Source of the DNA: Neobacillus jeddahensis
GTDB taxonomy: Bacteria > Bacillota > Bacilli > Bacillales > Cytobacillaceae
Length of the DNA: 64,000 nucleotides
Assembly (NCBI RefSeq): GCF_000612625.1
Contig: NZ_CCAS010000004.1
Span: 94,754 to 158,753, forward strand
Direction: 5' to 3'
This document shows positions 48,164 to 55,798 of this stretch, one piece after another. A model generated the notes under the pieces. It had not been told where the DNA came from and made no database searches. It saw only the letters and a program-made list of their open reading frames with translations. How positions within the stretch are numbered: the first letter of the stretch is position 1; each line of letters opens with the position of its first letter. The translations under genes were made by a program, and so were the position numbers.

Positions 48164-48724
48164 TTATTCGTTGCTGATTTTCGAAAAAATCGTCACAGCA
48201 ATGATCCCATACTTTTCATGTTTTATTCTGTTAAATCTTCCTATCGAATGTGGTAGCTCCACATCAAAACTATGTTCACAGACGACAATTCCATCGGCAT
48301 TTACTAAATCCTGCTGATCCATTTTCTCCATTAAACTAATTAACTGTTGCTTTTTATATGGTGGATCTAAAAATATGTAATCAAAACAAATCCCTCTTTT
48401 TATAAGGGCTTTTAACGCTCGATCTGCATCATTTCGATAAACTTCGCTAGTCTCCTCGAATTTACATGCTTTAATATTTTCTTGGATTACATGGATAGCT
48501 TTTGACTCCCGATCAATAAAGATAACCTTCTCTAAGCCTCTACTAAGTGCCTCCAAGCCTAATCCGCCGCTGCCAGCAAATAGATCCAAGCCTATTCCAC
48601 CATCAAAATAAGGACCAATCATATTAAATAAAGCTTCTTTTACTTTATCTGTTGTCGGACGGGTTGTATTTCCTGGAACAGCCTTAAGGGGTCTTCCTTT
48701 ACATATACCTGAAACCACTCTCAC
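48164..48724 (-). CDS. rsmD: 16S rRNA (guanine(966)-N2)-methyltransferase RsmD (YlbH)
   Basis: SAM-dependent methylase of G966. The 186-residue product shows the SAM loop GLDLFAGSGGLGLEALSRG and the catalytic DPPY (FDYIFLDPPYKKQQ). RPTTDKVKEALFNMI is the RsmD signature. The GTG at 48724 (VRVVSGICKG) is chosen with GTGGTGA upstream, agreeing with the MRVxxG start of relatives; the TTG two codons earlier is less likely. The region upstream holds the structured plus-strand RNA at 48871-49041. Confidence 0.95.
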   Translation of the reverse strand: MRVVSGICKGRPLKAVPGNTTRPTTDKVKEALFNMIGPYFDGGIGLDLFAGSGGLGLEALSRGLEKVIFIDRESKAIHVIQENIKACKFEETSEVYRNDADRALKALIKRGICFDYIFLDPPYKKQQLISLMEKMDQQDLVNADGIVVCEHSFDVELPHSIGRFNRIKHEKYGIIAVTIFSKISNE

Positions 48725-48836
48725 GAACAAATCACCACATTTTTTTGGAAATAATTTTTCTTAATACATCCTACCATAATTTATAAATGAGAGACAATCT
48801 GTTCTGATGATCTTTTCTTCTGTTTTATTTTCCATT

Positions 48837-48864
48837 TTGAAAATTTATAAAAAAGACGTATAAG
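48837..48864 (+). promoter_or_regulatory. Predicted promoter of the plus-strand RNA
   Basis: TTGAAA (48837-48842) and TATAAG (48859-48864) with a 16-bp spacer on the plus strand. A start near 48871 would give a transcript of about 170 bases ending at the terminator at 49041. Confidence 0.45.
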
Positions 48865-48870
48865 CTTTTG

Positions 48871-49041
48871 GGTTGTGGAAATAATGTAATTAACAACATC
48901 AATTCGAGGATGTTGTTGCCAACCGCGGAGAAGACTTACGTTTCCCCATAAGTTCTTCCTCCGGTTTCTCCTCTCCCTTTGCCTTCTATCCTTTATGAGG
49001 ATGTAGAAGGACCCTGCAGAATATTCTGCAGGGTTTTTTTT
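48871..49041 (+). ncRNA. Structured RNA between rsmD (ylbH) and the upstream gene
   Basis: This part of the 385-bp gap (48725-49109) has no convincing ORF but four successive hairpins: AACAACATC/GATGTTGTT (48892-48917), a long imperfect stem from AACCG (48921) to CGGTT (48966) with CGTTTCCCC in its loop, CCTTCTATCC/GGATGTAGAAGG (48982-49010), and the palindrome CCCTGCAGAAT/ATTCTGCAGGG followed by eight T. The T-run indicates transcription on the plus strand, away from rsmD. A conserved RNA motif called the ylbH leader has been described at this locus in B. subtilis relatives; this is likely its counterpart, and orientation suggests an independent RNA rather than an rsmD leader. Confidence 0.65.
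49012..49041 (+). terminator. Terminator of the plus-strand RNA
   Basis: CCCTGCAGAATATTCTGCAG palindrome (49012-49033) immediately followed by TTTTTTTT. A T-run occurs only on the plus-strand side. Confidence 0.85.
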
Positions 49042-49109
49042 ATGTATTATTTGATTAAATAGTGTTAAAGTAGTTAGGAATGATCGCATAATAAAGGAGC
49101 GTTTTTTAA

Positions 49110-49499
49110 TTGATGCAACGTTTTATTGAACTAGGAGAAGGTTATTCAGATCTTTATGAACTACTTGAACTTGCTAGGTCCAATCAACACCGACTTCAGC
49201 ATATGATTGCTCTTCATACAATAATAGACTCAAAAGAACACACTTCATTAGTAGTAGTTCTAAAACCAACAAATCCAGGAAAGTTCCAAGCGCTGTACAT
49301 TTGTCGTGAAGGTATTCCAAATCCAAATGCAATCCCTAATAAGCGGTTTGAGCTCTTTTCCCAAATGGCCAATGATCTAGGCAAACAAATAATTGAATTA
49401 TCGGTGAAGCCGTCAACCATTTTTCATGAAAAGCAACTATATTATCAATATCTAATTGGCATTTTAAGATTAAATCACTATTTATTGCCACTACAATAA
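49110..49499 (+). CDS. Conserved hypothetical protein between rsmD and ylbG
   Basis: A 129-residue soluble protein (130 codons including stop). It has no membrane segment or recognisable catalytic motif; visible blocks are QRFIELGEGYSDLYELLELAR, SKEHTSLVVVLKPTNPGKFQALYICREG and NKRFELFSQMANDLGKQIIELSVKP. I recall similar DUF-type proteins at this place in other bacilli, but cannot name a function. Start is TTG at 49110 (10 bases from AAAGGAG) or ATG at 49113. It lies downstream of the plus-strand RNA, whose terminator precedes its ribosome binding site by about 50 bases, so some expression could come through read-through. Confidence 0.8.
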   Translation: MMQRFIELGEGYSDLYELLELARSNQHRLQHMIALHTIIDSKEHTSLVVVLKPTNPGKFQALYICREGIPNPNAIPNKRFELFSQMANDLGKQIIELSVKPSTIFHEKQLYYQYLIGILRLNHYLLPLQ

Positions 49500-49532
49500 A
49501 AGGCGAGGGATTCAGTACCCTCACCTTTTTAT
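49496..49532. terminator. Bidirectional terminator between the hypothetical gene and ylbG
   Basis: AAAAGGCGAGGG, loop ATTCAGTA, CCCTCACCTTTT, with a single C-A mismatch; lies between convergent genes. Confidence 0.8.
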
Positions 49533-49804
49533 ATACCCATTTTATAATCATATTCCTTCGCTTTATCTGGAGCTGAATTTTCATACTCCATTCTTAAATA
49601 TGGCTTATACGAAGGTTCTACCTTCTTGACAAATGAAAAAGAATTTAACTTTCCCATTATCCCCTCTACTTCTTCTTGATTACAATACAATACGACATAT
49701 TTCAGCTTTTTTGAAACATAGTGCACATTTCCAAATCGTCTTAGCATTTTAGCTTGTTTTAGAGAGTAAAGCCAAACAACTAAACCTTGTCTTTGAACAA
49801 ACAT
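49529..49804 (-). CDS. ylbG: YlbG family protein (DUF2129/UPF0298)
   Basis: A 91-residue protein of the YlbG family: [37 protein letters not shown] is the signature. A ferredoxin-like fold is known for the family from structure; the function is unknown. It follows ylbF at 203 bp and precedes rsmD in the usual order, with the plus-strand hypothetical gene in between. Confidence 0.93.
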   Translation of the reverse strand: MFVQRQGLVVWLYSLKQAKMLRRFGNVHYVSKKLKYVVLYCNQEEVEGIMGKLNSFSFVKKVEPSYKPYLRMEYENSAPDKAKEYDYKMGI

Positions 49805-49976
49805 ACTTTTTTCCCCTTCAGCAAAACCATCATTTTACATAAGTCTAGCACATTAAAACTGTCTATTTCAATTCAAACTTTGTTCACTACCGACATAATA
49901 TACGATTATGGTGATTTATATGGATTTAGAACCAAACTGGATTACTTTGCAATCGGCTTTCTCCATTCTGGAACAT

Positions 49977-50008
49977 AAAAAAACCAGCTTGAGGTAAGCT
50001 GATTTTTT
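49977..50008 (-). terminator. Terminator after ylbF
   Basis: On the minus strand ATCAGCTT, loop, AAGCTGGTTTTTTTA, just past the ylbF stop codon. It may also act on the plus strand. Confidence 0.83.
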
Positions 50009-50445
50009 CACCCACATCCACAGCTGCCACCGCCACCACAGCCTGACCCATGGCCACTATCAAAGAAGGGATTCCCTGTTGGCACCTTGATATGTTCTGA
50101 AACTGAGCTGCCAATCATGATGCTAATCTCGTCCAAGAGACTTTGCAAATCATTTTCTGCCAACTTGAATTCAGCAACAAGCGGGTCTAAATCCATTTCC
50201 CTTTTATATTCGCGGATTTGGAGCATGACCCTTTTATAATCAGGGTGATATTTTCCGAAGCGTTGAACCTCATCAAAAAGTTCCTTTAGGTTGACAAATT
50301 GGTTGATTTTCCGCTGTGTTTCCTTGTTATTTTGCATTTTATATAAACAGATTTGGTATTGTTCGACTATTTCTGAATCTAATACCATCCTAGCTAAGCC
50401 TTCAGCATTCTCCACTAACTCAATTCTTTCTAACGTAGCAAGCAC
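50008..50445 (-). CDS. ylbF: YlbF, Y-complex subunit and RNase Y specificity factor
   Basis: Partner of YmcA and YaaT in the Y-complex, which binds RNase Y and is needed for competence, biofilm formation and sporulation in B. subtilis. The 145-residue product is helical (VENAEGLARMVLDSEIVEQY, KELFDEVQRFGKYHPDY, EREMDL-like LDPLVAEFKLAENDLQSLLDEISIMI) with a C-terminal cysteine-rich tail CGGGGSCGCG. In B. subtilis the complex carries [4Fe-4S] clusters ligated by cysteines of its subunits; this tail has three Cys suitable for that. Confidence 0.95.
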   Translation of the reverse strand: MLATLERIELVENAEGLARMVLDSEIVEQYQICLYKMQNNKETQRKINQFVNLKELFDEVQRFGKYHPDYKRVMLQIREYKREMDLDPLVAEFKLAENDLQSLLDEISIMIGSSVSEHIKVPTGNPFFDSGHGSGCGGGGSCGCG

Positions 50446-50504
50446 TTACGCCCACCTCCAATGACATTTTACCATGAAATCAGGTGGAAAGCGAAAGTTT
50501 CACT

Positions 50505-50951
50505 TTATCTAGGGATATTTACCATAAATTCCTTCGCTAATCCGTAAGACTCATTCTCGAGATTCACCATTTCAAGTTTTAATTTATGGCTCCCTGGTGA
50601 AAGACCTTTAATGATAAACGCTGCTGAAGAAACCTCTGATTTTCTCTTTCCATCCACCCAGACAACTAGTTTACCGACTTTCTTCTGTGACCGATCTGAT
50701 TCTCGAAAGCTGATCCCATTTACAATACATTCAACCAAAACTTGATTCCCCTTTATTTCATGCTGTACAAAAAGAGAAGGAATTGCTGGTGTATCTTGTG
50801 AATAGACCGAGACAATATCATCCTGCAAAAAACTCATTTTATGTGGGAGAATTCTCGGTTTCGTATTTGATTCAAGAAAATCCTGCTGACATCCTCCCAT
50901 GATTACCATTAATTGAAAGAGAAGAATATATAGTGGTATGAGCCTTTTCAA
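50505..50951 (-). CDS. Hypothetical lipoprotein
   Basis: A 148-residue exported protein. The first 21 residues form a lipoprotein signal peptide with lipobox VMGGC (Cys21), so it would be diacylated by Lgt and cleaved by LspA (encoded at 2517). The mature part looks like a beta-sandwich (VLVECIVNGISF, KLVVWVDGKRKSEVSSAAFIIKGLSPGSHKLKLEMVN), resembling Ig-like or FixH/YtkA-type folds, but no family is recognised. TTG start at 50951. It lies between ylbE and ylbF, where B. subtilis has no equivalent that I recall. Confidence 0.82.
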   Translation of the reverse strand: MKRLIPLYILLFQLMVIMGGCQQDFLESNTKPRILPHKMSFLQDDIVSVYSQDTPAIPSLFVQHEIKGNQVLVECIVNGISFRESDRSQKKVGKLVVWVDGKRKSEVSSAAFIIKGLSPGSHKLKLEMVNLENESYGLAKEFMVNIPR

Positions 50952-51012
50952 ACCCCATCACTCCTTTATGCTGTATTGTACACCTCCTTATTATTTTTTA
51001 GTCATCCTCCAA

Positions 51013-51046
51013 AAATAAGACCACATATAGTCAATGTGGTCGTTTG
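51013..51046 (-). terminator. Terminator after ylbE
   Basis: On the minus strand GACCACAT, loop, ATGTGGTC followed by TTATTTTTGG; immediately past the ylbE stop. Confidence 0.83.
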
Positions 51047-51286
51047 TTAATTTTGAGTTTTCATCGCTTGAAACATATGATACATCATTGATGCCATTTG
51101 GACACTATTAGAAAACTTTTCAACATGATCAGGAATAGTCTTCTTATAGTAATGTAGTGATGCAATCTCTAAATTTTGTAAATCATATGGATTTCTTGAT
51201 AGCTTCCGGTACCATTGAGGCTGTTCTCGAACAAATTTTTTAAGATCCTTTTGCCGTTCTAAATATTCAAGTACATCTCTTCTCAT
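51047..51286 (-). CDS. ylbE: YlbE-like protein
   Basis: A 79-residue protein of the YlbE family with signature YLERQKDLKKFVREQPQWYRKLSRNPYDL. No catalytic motif. In B. subtilis ylbD-ylbE are adjacent, as here (20 bp apart), and are sporulation associated. Function unknown. Confidence 0.9.
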   Translation of the reverse strand: MRRDVLEYLERQKDLKKFVREQPQWYRKLSRNPYDLQNLEIASLHYYKKTIPDHVEKFSNSVQMASMMYHMFQAMKTQN

Positions 51287-51306
51287 TAGTTGACCGTTCC
51301 CTTCAG

Positions 51307-51714
51307 TTAATCTTTCCGAAATGAAAATGGATGCTTTGGTCCTTCTTGTTGCGGACCAATTGAGGTATTATTAGTACCACCTTGAAATTGTGAAATAACA
51401 CCTTGGATTGCTCCCAAGGCCTGGCTTATGTTATTAATGTGGTTTTGCATTTGACTAGGGTCCATTTTTTTGACCATACCCATAACATTAGACATCCATT
51501 CTCCCTTGGAATCAGTAGCTAGATTTGGTTCTGAAGCATTGTCTTCTGTGCCTTGGGATTCCCACCGTTGATCCTCTTCCCCTAATAAGTACCAATCCTC
51601 ATATAACTCCTGCCAGGTTGCTTTTCCATTTCGAACCTCTTTAATAATATTCGGATGATTTTTAACAAACTCTTTAAATTGGAGCACGGAAGGATGCAAT
51701 TTTTTTTGCGTCAT
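51307..51714 (-). CDS. ylbD: YlbD family putative spore coat protein
   Basis: A 135-residue protein with the YlbD N-terminus (HPSVLQFKEFVKNHPNIIKEVRNGKATWQELYEDWYLLGEEDQRW) and a Gln/Asn-rich C-terminal part (SQALGAIQGVISQFQGGTNN). Members are annotated as coat proteins. The ATG at 51714 is chosen (MTQKKLHPS), with AGAGGTG a few bases upstream; the longer frame runs into the promoter region. Confidence 0.88.
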   Translation of the reverse strand: MTQKKLHPSVLQFKEFVKNHPNIIKEVRNGKATWQELYEDWYLLGEEDQRWESQGTEDNASEPNLATDSKGEWMSNVMGMVKKMDPSQMQNHINNISQALGAIQGVISQFQGGTNNTSIGPQQEGPKHPFSFRKD

Positions 51715-51887
51715 TTTTATCACCTCTGCCCATATTGATCGCCAATAATACAATATGTAGGAAAAGATGAAATGTGAAAAATCAAATAAGCTGAAATTAT
51801 TTATTAATATGCAACTAAGTGGTAAGATGTCTTCATAATACTTACCGGCTGCATGCTTTTACTTACAATGAAGAAAGAGGTTTATGT

Positions 51888-52373
51888 ATGAAAGAAGAAT
51901 TACGTCAATTATTAGAATCATGTCTTGAAAACGGTTCAGAAACAGACTTACTTGTTATTGAAAGCCTTTTAGAGGGCGTCAAAAAAAAGATTAGTCGAAA
52001 TAGGAACACTTTTATTGATGGAATCCTACACATGGAACCAAGGTTTGACCAAAATTCCTGTGAAATTACGATTCCAATTAATCCTGTTGTTAAAAACAAT
52101 CTGGATATCGTTCACGGTGGAATTACGGCCACAGTTCTCGACACCACTATGGGGGTATTAGCTAATAAACAGCTGCCAGAAGGTTATGGAGCAGTTACAA
52201 ACCAACTAAACATTCATTATATTGCTCCGGGAATCGGGGAGACGCTTCGCTGTAAATCCGAAATTATTCATAAAGGAAGCCAAACACTGGTTGTTTCTGG
52301 GGAGGCTTATCGAAGTGATGGAAAAAAAATCGCCTATGCAACAGGTACTTTTTTTATTATAAAGAAAGCATAA
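51888..52373 (+). CDS. PaaI-family hotdog-fold thioesterase
   Basis: A 161-residue acyl-CoA thioesterase-like protein. The PaaI signature is VKNNLDIVHGGITATVLDTTMG with HGG and downstream Asp (about residues 68-82), then NQLNIHYIAPGIGETLRC and IAYATGTFFI strands of the hotdog fold. An N-terminal helix (about 1-35) is extra to the fold. GAGG is 7 bases before the ATG at 51888; the longer frame has no support. Substrate unknown. Followed 13 bp later by another plus-strand gene. Confidence 0.88.
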   Translation: MKEELRQLLESCLENGSETDLLVIESLLEGVKKKISRNRNTFIDGILHMEPRFDQNSCEITIPINPVVKNNLDIVHGGITATVLDTTMGVLANKQLPEGYGAVTNQLNIHYIAPGIGETLRCKSEIIHKGSQTLVVSGEAYRSDGKKIAYATGTFFIIKKA

Positions 52374-52386
52374 TAGGGACACTCAA

Positions 52387-52746
52387 ATGGTTACCGCCGT
52401 TGTGGTCCCAGTCATTTGTCTATATTTTTTTTGGCGGACAAAAAGAGAGATGAAAGAGCAAGACATTAAATGGCTAGCTACCGGCCATGTTCGCCCGGAA
52501 GCAATTGTTAGAGGTAAAGTAAAAAGTATTATCGAAGAAAAGCAACGGTTTTATTATCACCGTTACATCTATATTCAAACATTGGAGCTGCAAAGCTCCA
52601 CCAAAATTATCACAGCTAAAAAGATTACCCCGCTTACGAAGGACTTTAAATTAGTCTCTTTCACTATAGGTGATGTTATTCATGCCTACGGAGGCTGGGA
52701 AGGTAATACATTTTTATTTAGCCAATATGAAAGTGAAAAAAGGTGA
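52387..52746 (+). CDS. Hypothetical protein with N-terminal membrane anchor
   Basis: A 119-residue protein: a hydrophobic start (VTAVVVPVICLYFFW) followed by a basic stretch and a soluble domain rich in beta-strand patterns (EAIVRGKVKSIIEEKQRFYYHRYIYIQ, FKLVSFTIGDVIHAYGGWEGN). No family recognised. It starts 13 bp after the thioesterase gene and ends within a terminator, so the two probably form one transcript. The ribosome binding site is weak. Confidence 0.75.
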   Translation: MVTAVVVPVICLYFFWRTKREMKEQDIKWLATGHVRPEAIVRGKVKSIIEEKQRFYYHRYIYIQTLELQSSTKIITAKKITPLTKDFKLVSFTIGDVIHAYGGWEGNTFLFSQYESEKR

Positions 52747-52766
52747 TATGATTCACCTTTTTTCAC
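52738..52766 (+). terminator. Terminator overlapping the stop of the membrane-anchored hypothetical
   Basis: AAAAAGGTGA, loop TATGA, TTCACCTTTTTT; the first arm includes the last codons and TGA stop. Confidence 0.85.
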
Positions 52767-52826
52767 TTCCTATATGCTATTATCCGCTCCCCATCTACAG
52801 TCGAAGCACACGCACTTGACTATCCT

Positions 52827-53897
52827 CTATTGTTCCACTTTTTGGATGAAGTTTTGGGTATAATACTTTTGATATACCCCAACCCCGAGATGGGTGTAAT
52901 CTTTGTTTAATAATGATTCTCGATGTCCTTTACTATTTAGCCAGCCTTCAATAACAGCAGGACCATCCGAATAATTTGCTGCTATATTTTCCCCCGCTGC
53001 CTGATAGACGATCTTCGCCGTCTTTAGCCGATTGGCAAGGTCTCCAAATTTTTTGGATGTATGAGAAAAGTCATCATTTTCCGCCATATCTCTACTATGG
53101 CCGTAGGCGGCCTCCGAAGTCATTTGATCCCACTCTAACGGTTTTAATTTGTGCCTTACTCGTAAAACATTAGTTAGATCAAAAATCTCCTTTTCTGTAC
53201 TATGCTCGATAATCAACATCTTTTCTTCGTCAATAACAGGGGGTTCAATGAGCTCTCCACTATAACTAAGTTCATATGGTTTTTGCTTAACCAATGTTTC
53301 AGCATCAAGGAAACGAATACTCGAGAGGTTGCCAGTAAACTTATCAATATAGAGTTGAACATAAATATCTCCCAATCGAACCATGGGACGCAGATTTAAA
53401 TCCGTATCATTTAGCTCGAATTGATAGGAATTCCCATTTAATTCAAGATTAATATTGGTATCAAAAAATTGCGTATTAAATATTTCCTCTACCGGTTGTC
53501 CAATTTCAAATGGTGCAACATCAAGGGTTTCTCCAATCGCAAAAATGGTCACAACTCGTTTATTTTCTACCCCAACCTGCAAATATTGATCATAGCTCTG
53601 ATTATAAATATACCATTGATAGCCATATAAGGATTCATCAATTCTAACGGGGGCTCCGAGTTCCTTTTCAAGGTTAGCCACGTCTTGTCCTATTAATAGA
53701 GCTAAACCTTCTTTTGGTTTATCTAACGAGGTGGATTGATTATCAGTACCTTTCGGCAATGGTTGTTCCATTTCCAAGGTATGATCTTCCTTGATTAATA
53801 CATTATTATCACCTTTGTCATTGGTACTTACATAAAAGCCAATGGTGAGGAAGACTACAGAAAGGATCAATATTCTCATAAGGTTTCGCAGAGGCAT
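52827..53897 (-). CDS. ylbC: CAP/SCP-domain protein YlbC
   Basis: A 356-residue exported protein. An N-terminal membrane segment (about 5-23) is followed by a CAP-associated domain (LIGQDVANLEKELGAPVRIDESLYGYQWYIYN..., about 68-190) and a C-terminal CAP domain (about 235-350): LTNVLRVRHKLKPLEWDQMTSEAAYGHSRDMAENDDFSH, AGENIAANY and GHRESLLNKDYTHLGVGV. The His and Glu residues of the CAP cavity are present. Bacterial CAP proteins have poorly defined roles in the envelope. Divergent from yugN and next to ylbB, as in B. subtilis. Confidence 0.92.
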   Translation of the reverse strand: MPLRNLMRILILSVVFLTIGFYVSTNDKGDNNVLIKEDHTLEMEQPLPKGTDNQSTSLDKPKEGLALLIGQDVANLEKELGAPVRIDESLYGYQWYIYNQSYDQYLQVGVENKRVVTIFAIGETLDVAPFEIGQPVEEIFNTQFFDTNINLELNGNSYQFELNDTDLNLRPMVRLGDIYVQLYIDKFTGNLSSIRFLDAETLVKQKPYELSYSGELIEPPVIDEEKMLIIEHSTEKEIFDLTNVLRVRHKLKPLEWDQMTSEAAYGHSRDMAENDDFSHTSKKFGDLANRLKTAKIVYQAAGENIAANYSDGPAVIEGWLNSKGHRESLLNKDYTHLGVGVYQKYYTQNFIQKVEQ

Positions 53898-54017
53898 TCA
53901 CCCTCTCTATTACTTTTTCTATCATTATATGTATTGATAAAATAATTATATCATTAATATCTTGAATAGTAATAGACATTATCAAAAATGTCTGATAAAT
54001 ACACTATTTATAAATAA

Positions 54018-54046
54018 AACAGGTACAATCTGTACCTGTTTTAAGA
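54018..54046 (-). terminator. Terminator after ylbB
   Basis: On the minus strand AAAACAGGTAC, loop AGATT, GTACCTGTTTTATTTA; 11-bp perfect stem, about 30 bp past the gene. Confidence 0.85.
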
Positions 54047-54074
54047 GAAGAATTTCAATATTTAAATAATATTA

Positions 54075-54509
54075 TTAATTTTGTGCTCCATCAAAGGTTT
54101 GCTCTGAGATTTCCGTGAGCGCCTCTTTTGCTTGGTTGTCAGTCATATCATGAATAGCAAAATCACCAAGTGACACAATCCCAATTAGCTCTCCATTCTC
54201 CACCACAGGCAATCGGCGAATTTTATGTTCCGCCATTAGCGTTGCAGCTTCTTTACTAGAGGCGTCAGGATTTATTGATACAAGCTCGTTAGTCATGATA
54301 TCCTCTACCTTAGTGGAACCGGGATGCTTTTCCGCCACTCCCCTTACGACAATATCTCGGTCTGTTATCATTCCAACAATTTTTTCCTGATCGACAATGG
54401 GGATGGCTCCAACATTTAGTTCCTTCATTTTAACGGCAACTTCAAACATATTATCTAATAATGTACAGCACTCTACATCATCTGTCATTATATCACGGAT
54501 TTTTTCCAT
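54075..54509 (-). CDS. ylbB: Tandem CBS-domain protein YlbB
   Basis: A 144-residue protein consisting of two CBS domains: MTDDVECC...VGAIPIVDQEKIVGMITDRDIVVRG (first) and IMTNELVSINPDASSKEAATLMAEHKIRRLPVVENGELIGIVSLGDFA (second). Such pairs bind adenine nucleotides; the partner or output is unknown. The ATG at 54509 has GGAGG 8 bases upstream; the longer frame adds five residues. Confidence 0.92.
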   Translation of the reverse strand: MEKIRDIMTDDVECCTLLDNMFEVAVKMKELNVGAIPIVDQEKIVGMITDRDIVVRGVAEKHPGSTKVEDIMTNELVSINPDASSKEAATLMAEHKIRRLPVVENGELIGIVSLGDFAIHDMTDNQAKEALTEISEQTFDGAQN

Positions 54510-54700
54510 ACTATTTGCCTCCAAGCTTTTTTAATTAGCTAACAACTATAAGCTTTTACCAATTAAGATTGATTTATTCGATTGAATCTATCCATTGCAA
54601 GTTGGAACATTTTCAACTATTATTAAAATGAATTATACTTGCTGTAATACCAATATAGTAAACATAGGGGTAAGGCAATCGTTTTCAGGAGGGATTTAGG

Positions 54701-55060
54701 ATGAAATTCGAGAATACTGGAATTGACAACTTAAAAGCAGATTTAAATCGACTTGATGATGTCATGAATGAACACGGTTTAGTTCGAGCAGGTCAATGGG
54801 ATTATGATCGTGTTACATATGATCGTAAATTCGATTTAAAAGAAGGGGTATTTTATTTACGTGTTCAAGGTTATGCGGTTGAAGGTGACGTCGATACTTT
54901 TAAGGCGACCATTCAATTGTTAACACCGCTTTTAGGTAAACATTATTATCCACATGGCGTTGAGTATGGTGAAGGCGAGAACTTCCCTAGCTCGCTTGTG
55001 AATCAATGTAAAAAGATCCTTGAAAAAGTAACTGAAGAAGTAAGTACATTTGCTTTGTAA
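54701..55060 (+). CDS. YugN family protein
   Basis: A 119-residue soluble protein of the YugN family (NLKADLNRLDDVMNEHGLVRAGQWDYDRVTYDRKFD, YLRVQGYAVEGDVD, LGKHYYPHGVEYGE). No known activity; members are conserved in bacilli. CAGGAGGG precedes the ATG. In B. subtilis yugN itself is elsewhere, while a paralogue (ylbA) is at this position after ctaG, so this gene corresponds to ylbA by location. Confidence 0.88.
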   Translation: MKFENTGIDNLKADLNRLDDVMNEHGLVRAGQWDYDRVTYDRKFDLKEGVFYLRVQGYAVEGDVDTFKATIQLLTPLLGKHYYPHGVEYGEGENFPSSLVNQCKKILEKVTEEVSTFAL

Positions 55061-55062
55061 GC

Positions 55063-55103
55063 AAAAAAGGAAGGACGCATTTATCATGCGCCCTTCCTTT
55101 TTT
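55063..55103 (+). terminator. Terminator after the yugN-like gene
   Basis: AAAAAGGAAGG, CGCA/TGCG inner stem, CCTTCCTTTTTT; lies between convergent genes and could serve ctaM on the opposite strand. Confidence 0.87.
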
Positions 55104-55144
55104 CATTAGAACAGTTTTAGAATGATGCTATTTTCTATTCCAAC

Positions 55145-55609
55145 TTAAAAACCAAGAATGGCTTTGAGCATTGAGGTTGTTTCACCGCCATGATAGATGA
55201 CATATAACAACAGATACACAGCAACCCCTGTTATGGCAGTAAAAAACCATATGAAACTAGTGATTGGTCCTAGCTTTCGATGAGTGGCTAGTTTATTTTT
55301 ATACCCTGTGGTTAACGATGCAATCCCAAACACAGCCCCAATCGTAGCCAGTGTAATATGAAACACTAGAAAGATTGTGTAATAGATCTTAATATCATCA
55401 GGTCCACCAAATGAAGTGTTCCCAATAAACAGCGTTCTTGATGCATAAATGATAAAGAAAATAAGAGCAAAAACTCCCGCAAGAAACATTGTTTTTTTAT
55501 GTGCATCAATTTTTCTTTGTTTTATTTGCCACCAGCCAATGGCAACCATTATTGCACTTAGTACAATAAAGGAGGTACTAATCGTAGGTAAAACAGGTAC
55601 AGAATTCAT
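55145..55609 (-). CDS. ctaM: DUF420 membrane protein, CtaM-type oxidase maturation factor
   Basis: A 154-residue protein with about four membrane segments (residues 8-28, 41-60, 79-103, 117-140). Conserved blocks ALIFFIIYASRTLF, FHITLATIGAVFGI and HRKLGPITSFIWFFTAITGVAVYLLLY, with two His, mark DUF420. In Staphylococcus aureus CtaM of this family is needed for aa3 oxidase assembly. Location directly after ctaG supports the same job here. Confidence 0.88.
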   Translation of the reverse strand: MNSVPVLPTISTSFIVLSAIMVAIGWWQIKQRKIDAHKKTMFLAGVFALIFFIIYASRTLFIGNTSFGGPDDIKIYYTIFLVFHITLATIGAVFGIASLTTGYKNKLATHRKLGPITSFIWFFTAITGVAVYLLLYVIYHGGETTSMLKAILGF

Positions 55610-55769
55610 TTATTTTTCCTCTCTTTTCAAATGTTCTACCCTCATTTTAGTTTAGTTCCCTTTCCATTTCAATTAATACTTATTTTATAAAGAAAACTCG
55701 CCGATTGGCGAAGACAGAGGCGTAGTTGCACTTATGCATAATAGGAAAGTTTATACTTTCCTATCTGCC

Positions 55770-55798
55770 AAAAAAACCCCCAATTGAATGGAGGTTTT
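55770..55798 (-). terminator. Terminator after ctaG
   Basis: On the minus strand AAAACCTCC, loop, GGGGGTTTTTTTGG; ends the ctaCDEFG operon. Confidence 0.85.

Noticed and set aside
48781..49089. Minus-strand ORF of 102 codons upstream of rsmD
   Set aside because: Low-complexity basic product covering the hairpins of the structured RNA; the bases are better explained by RNA stems.
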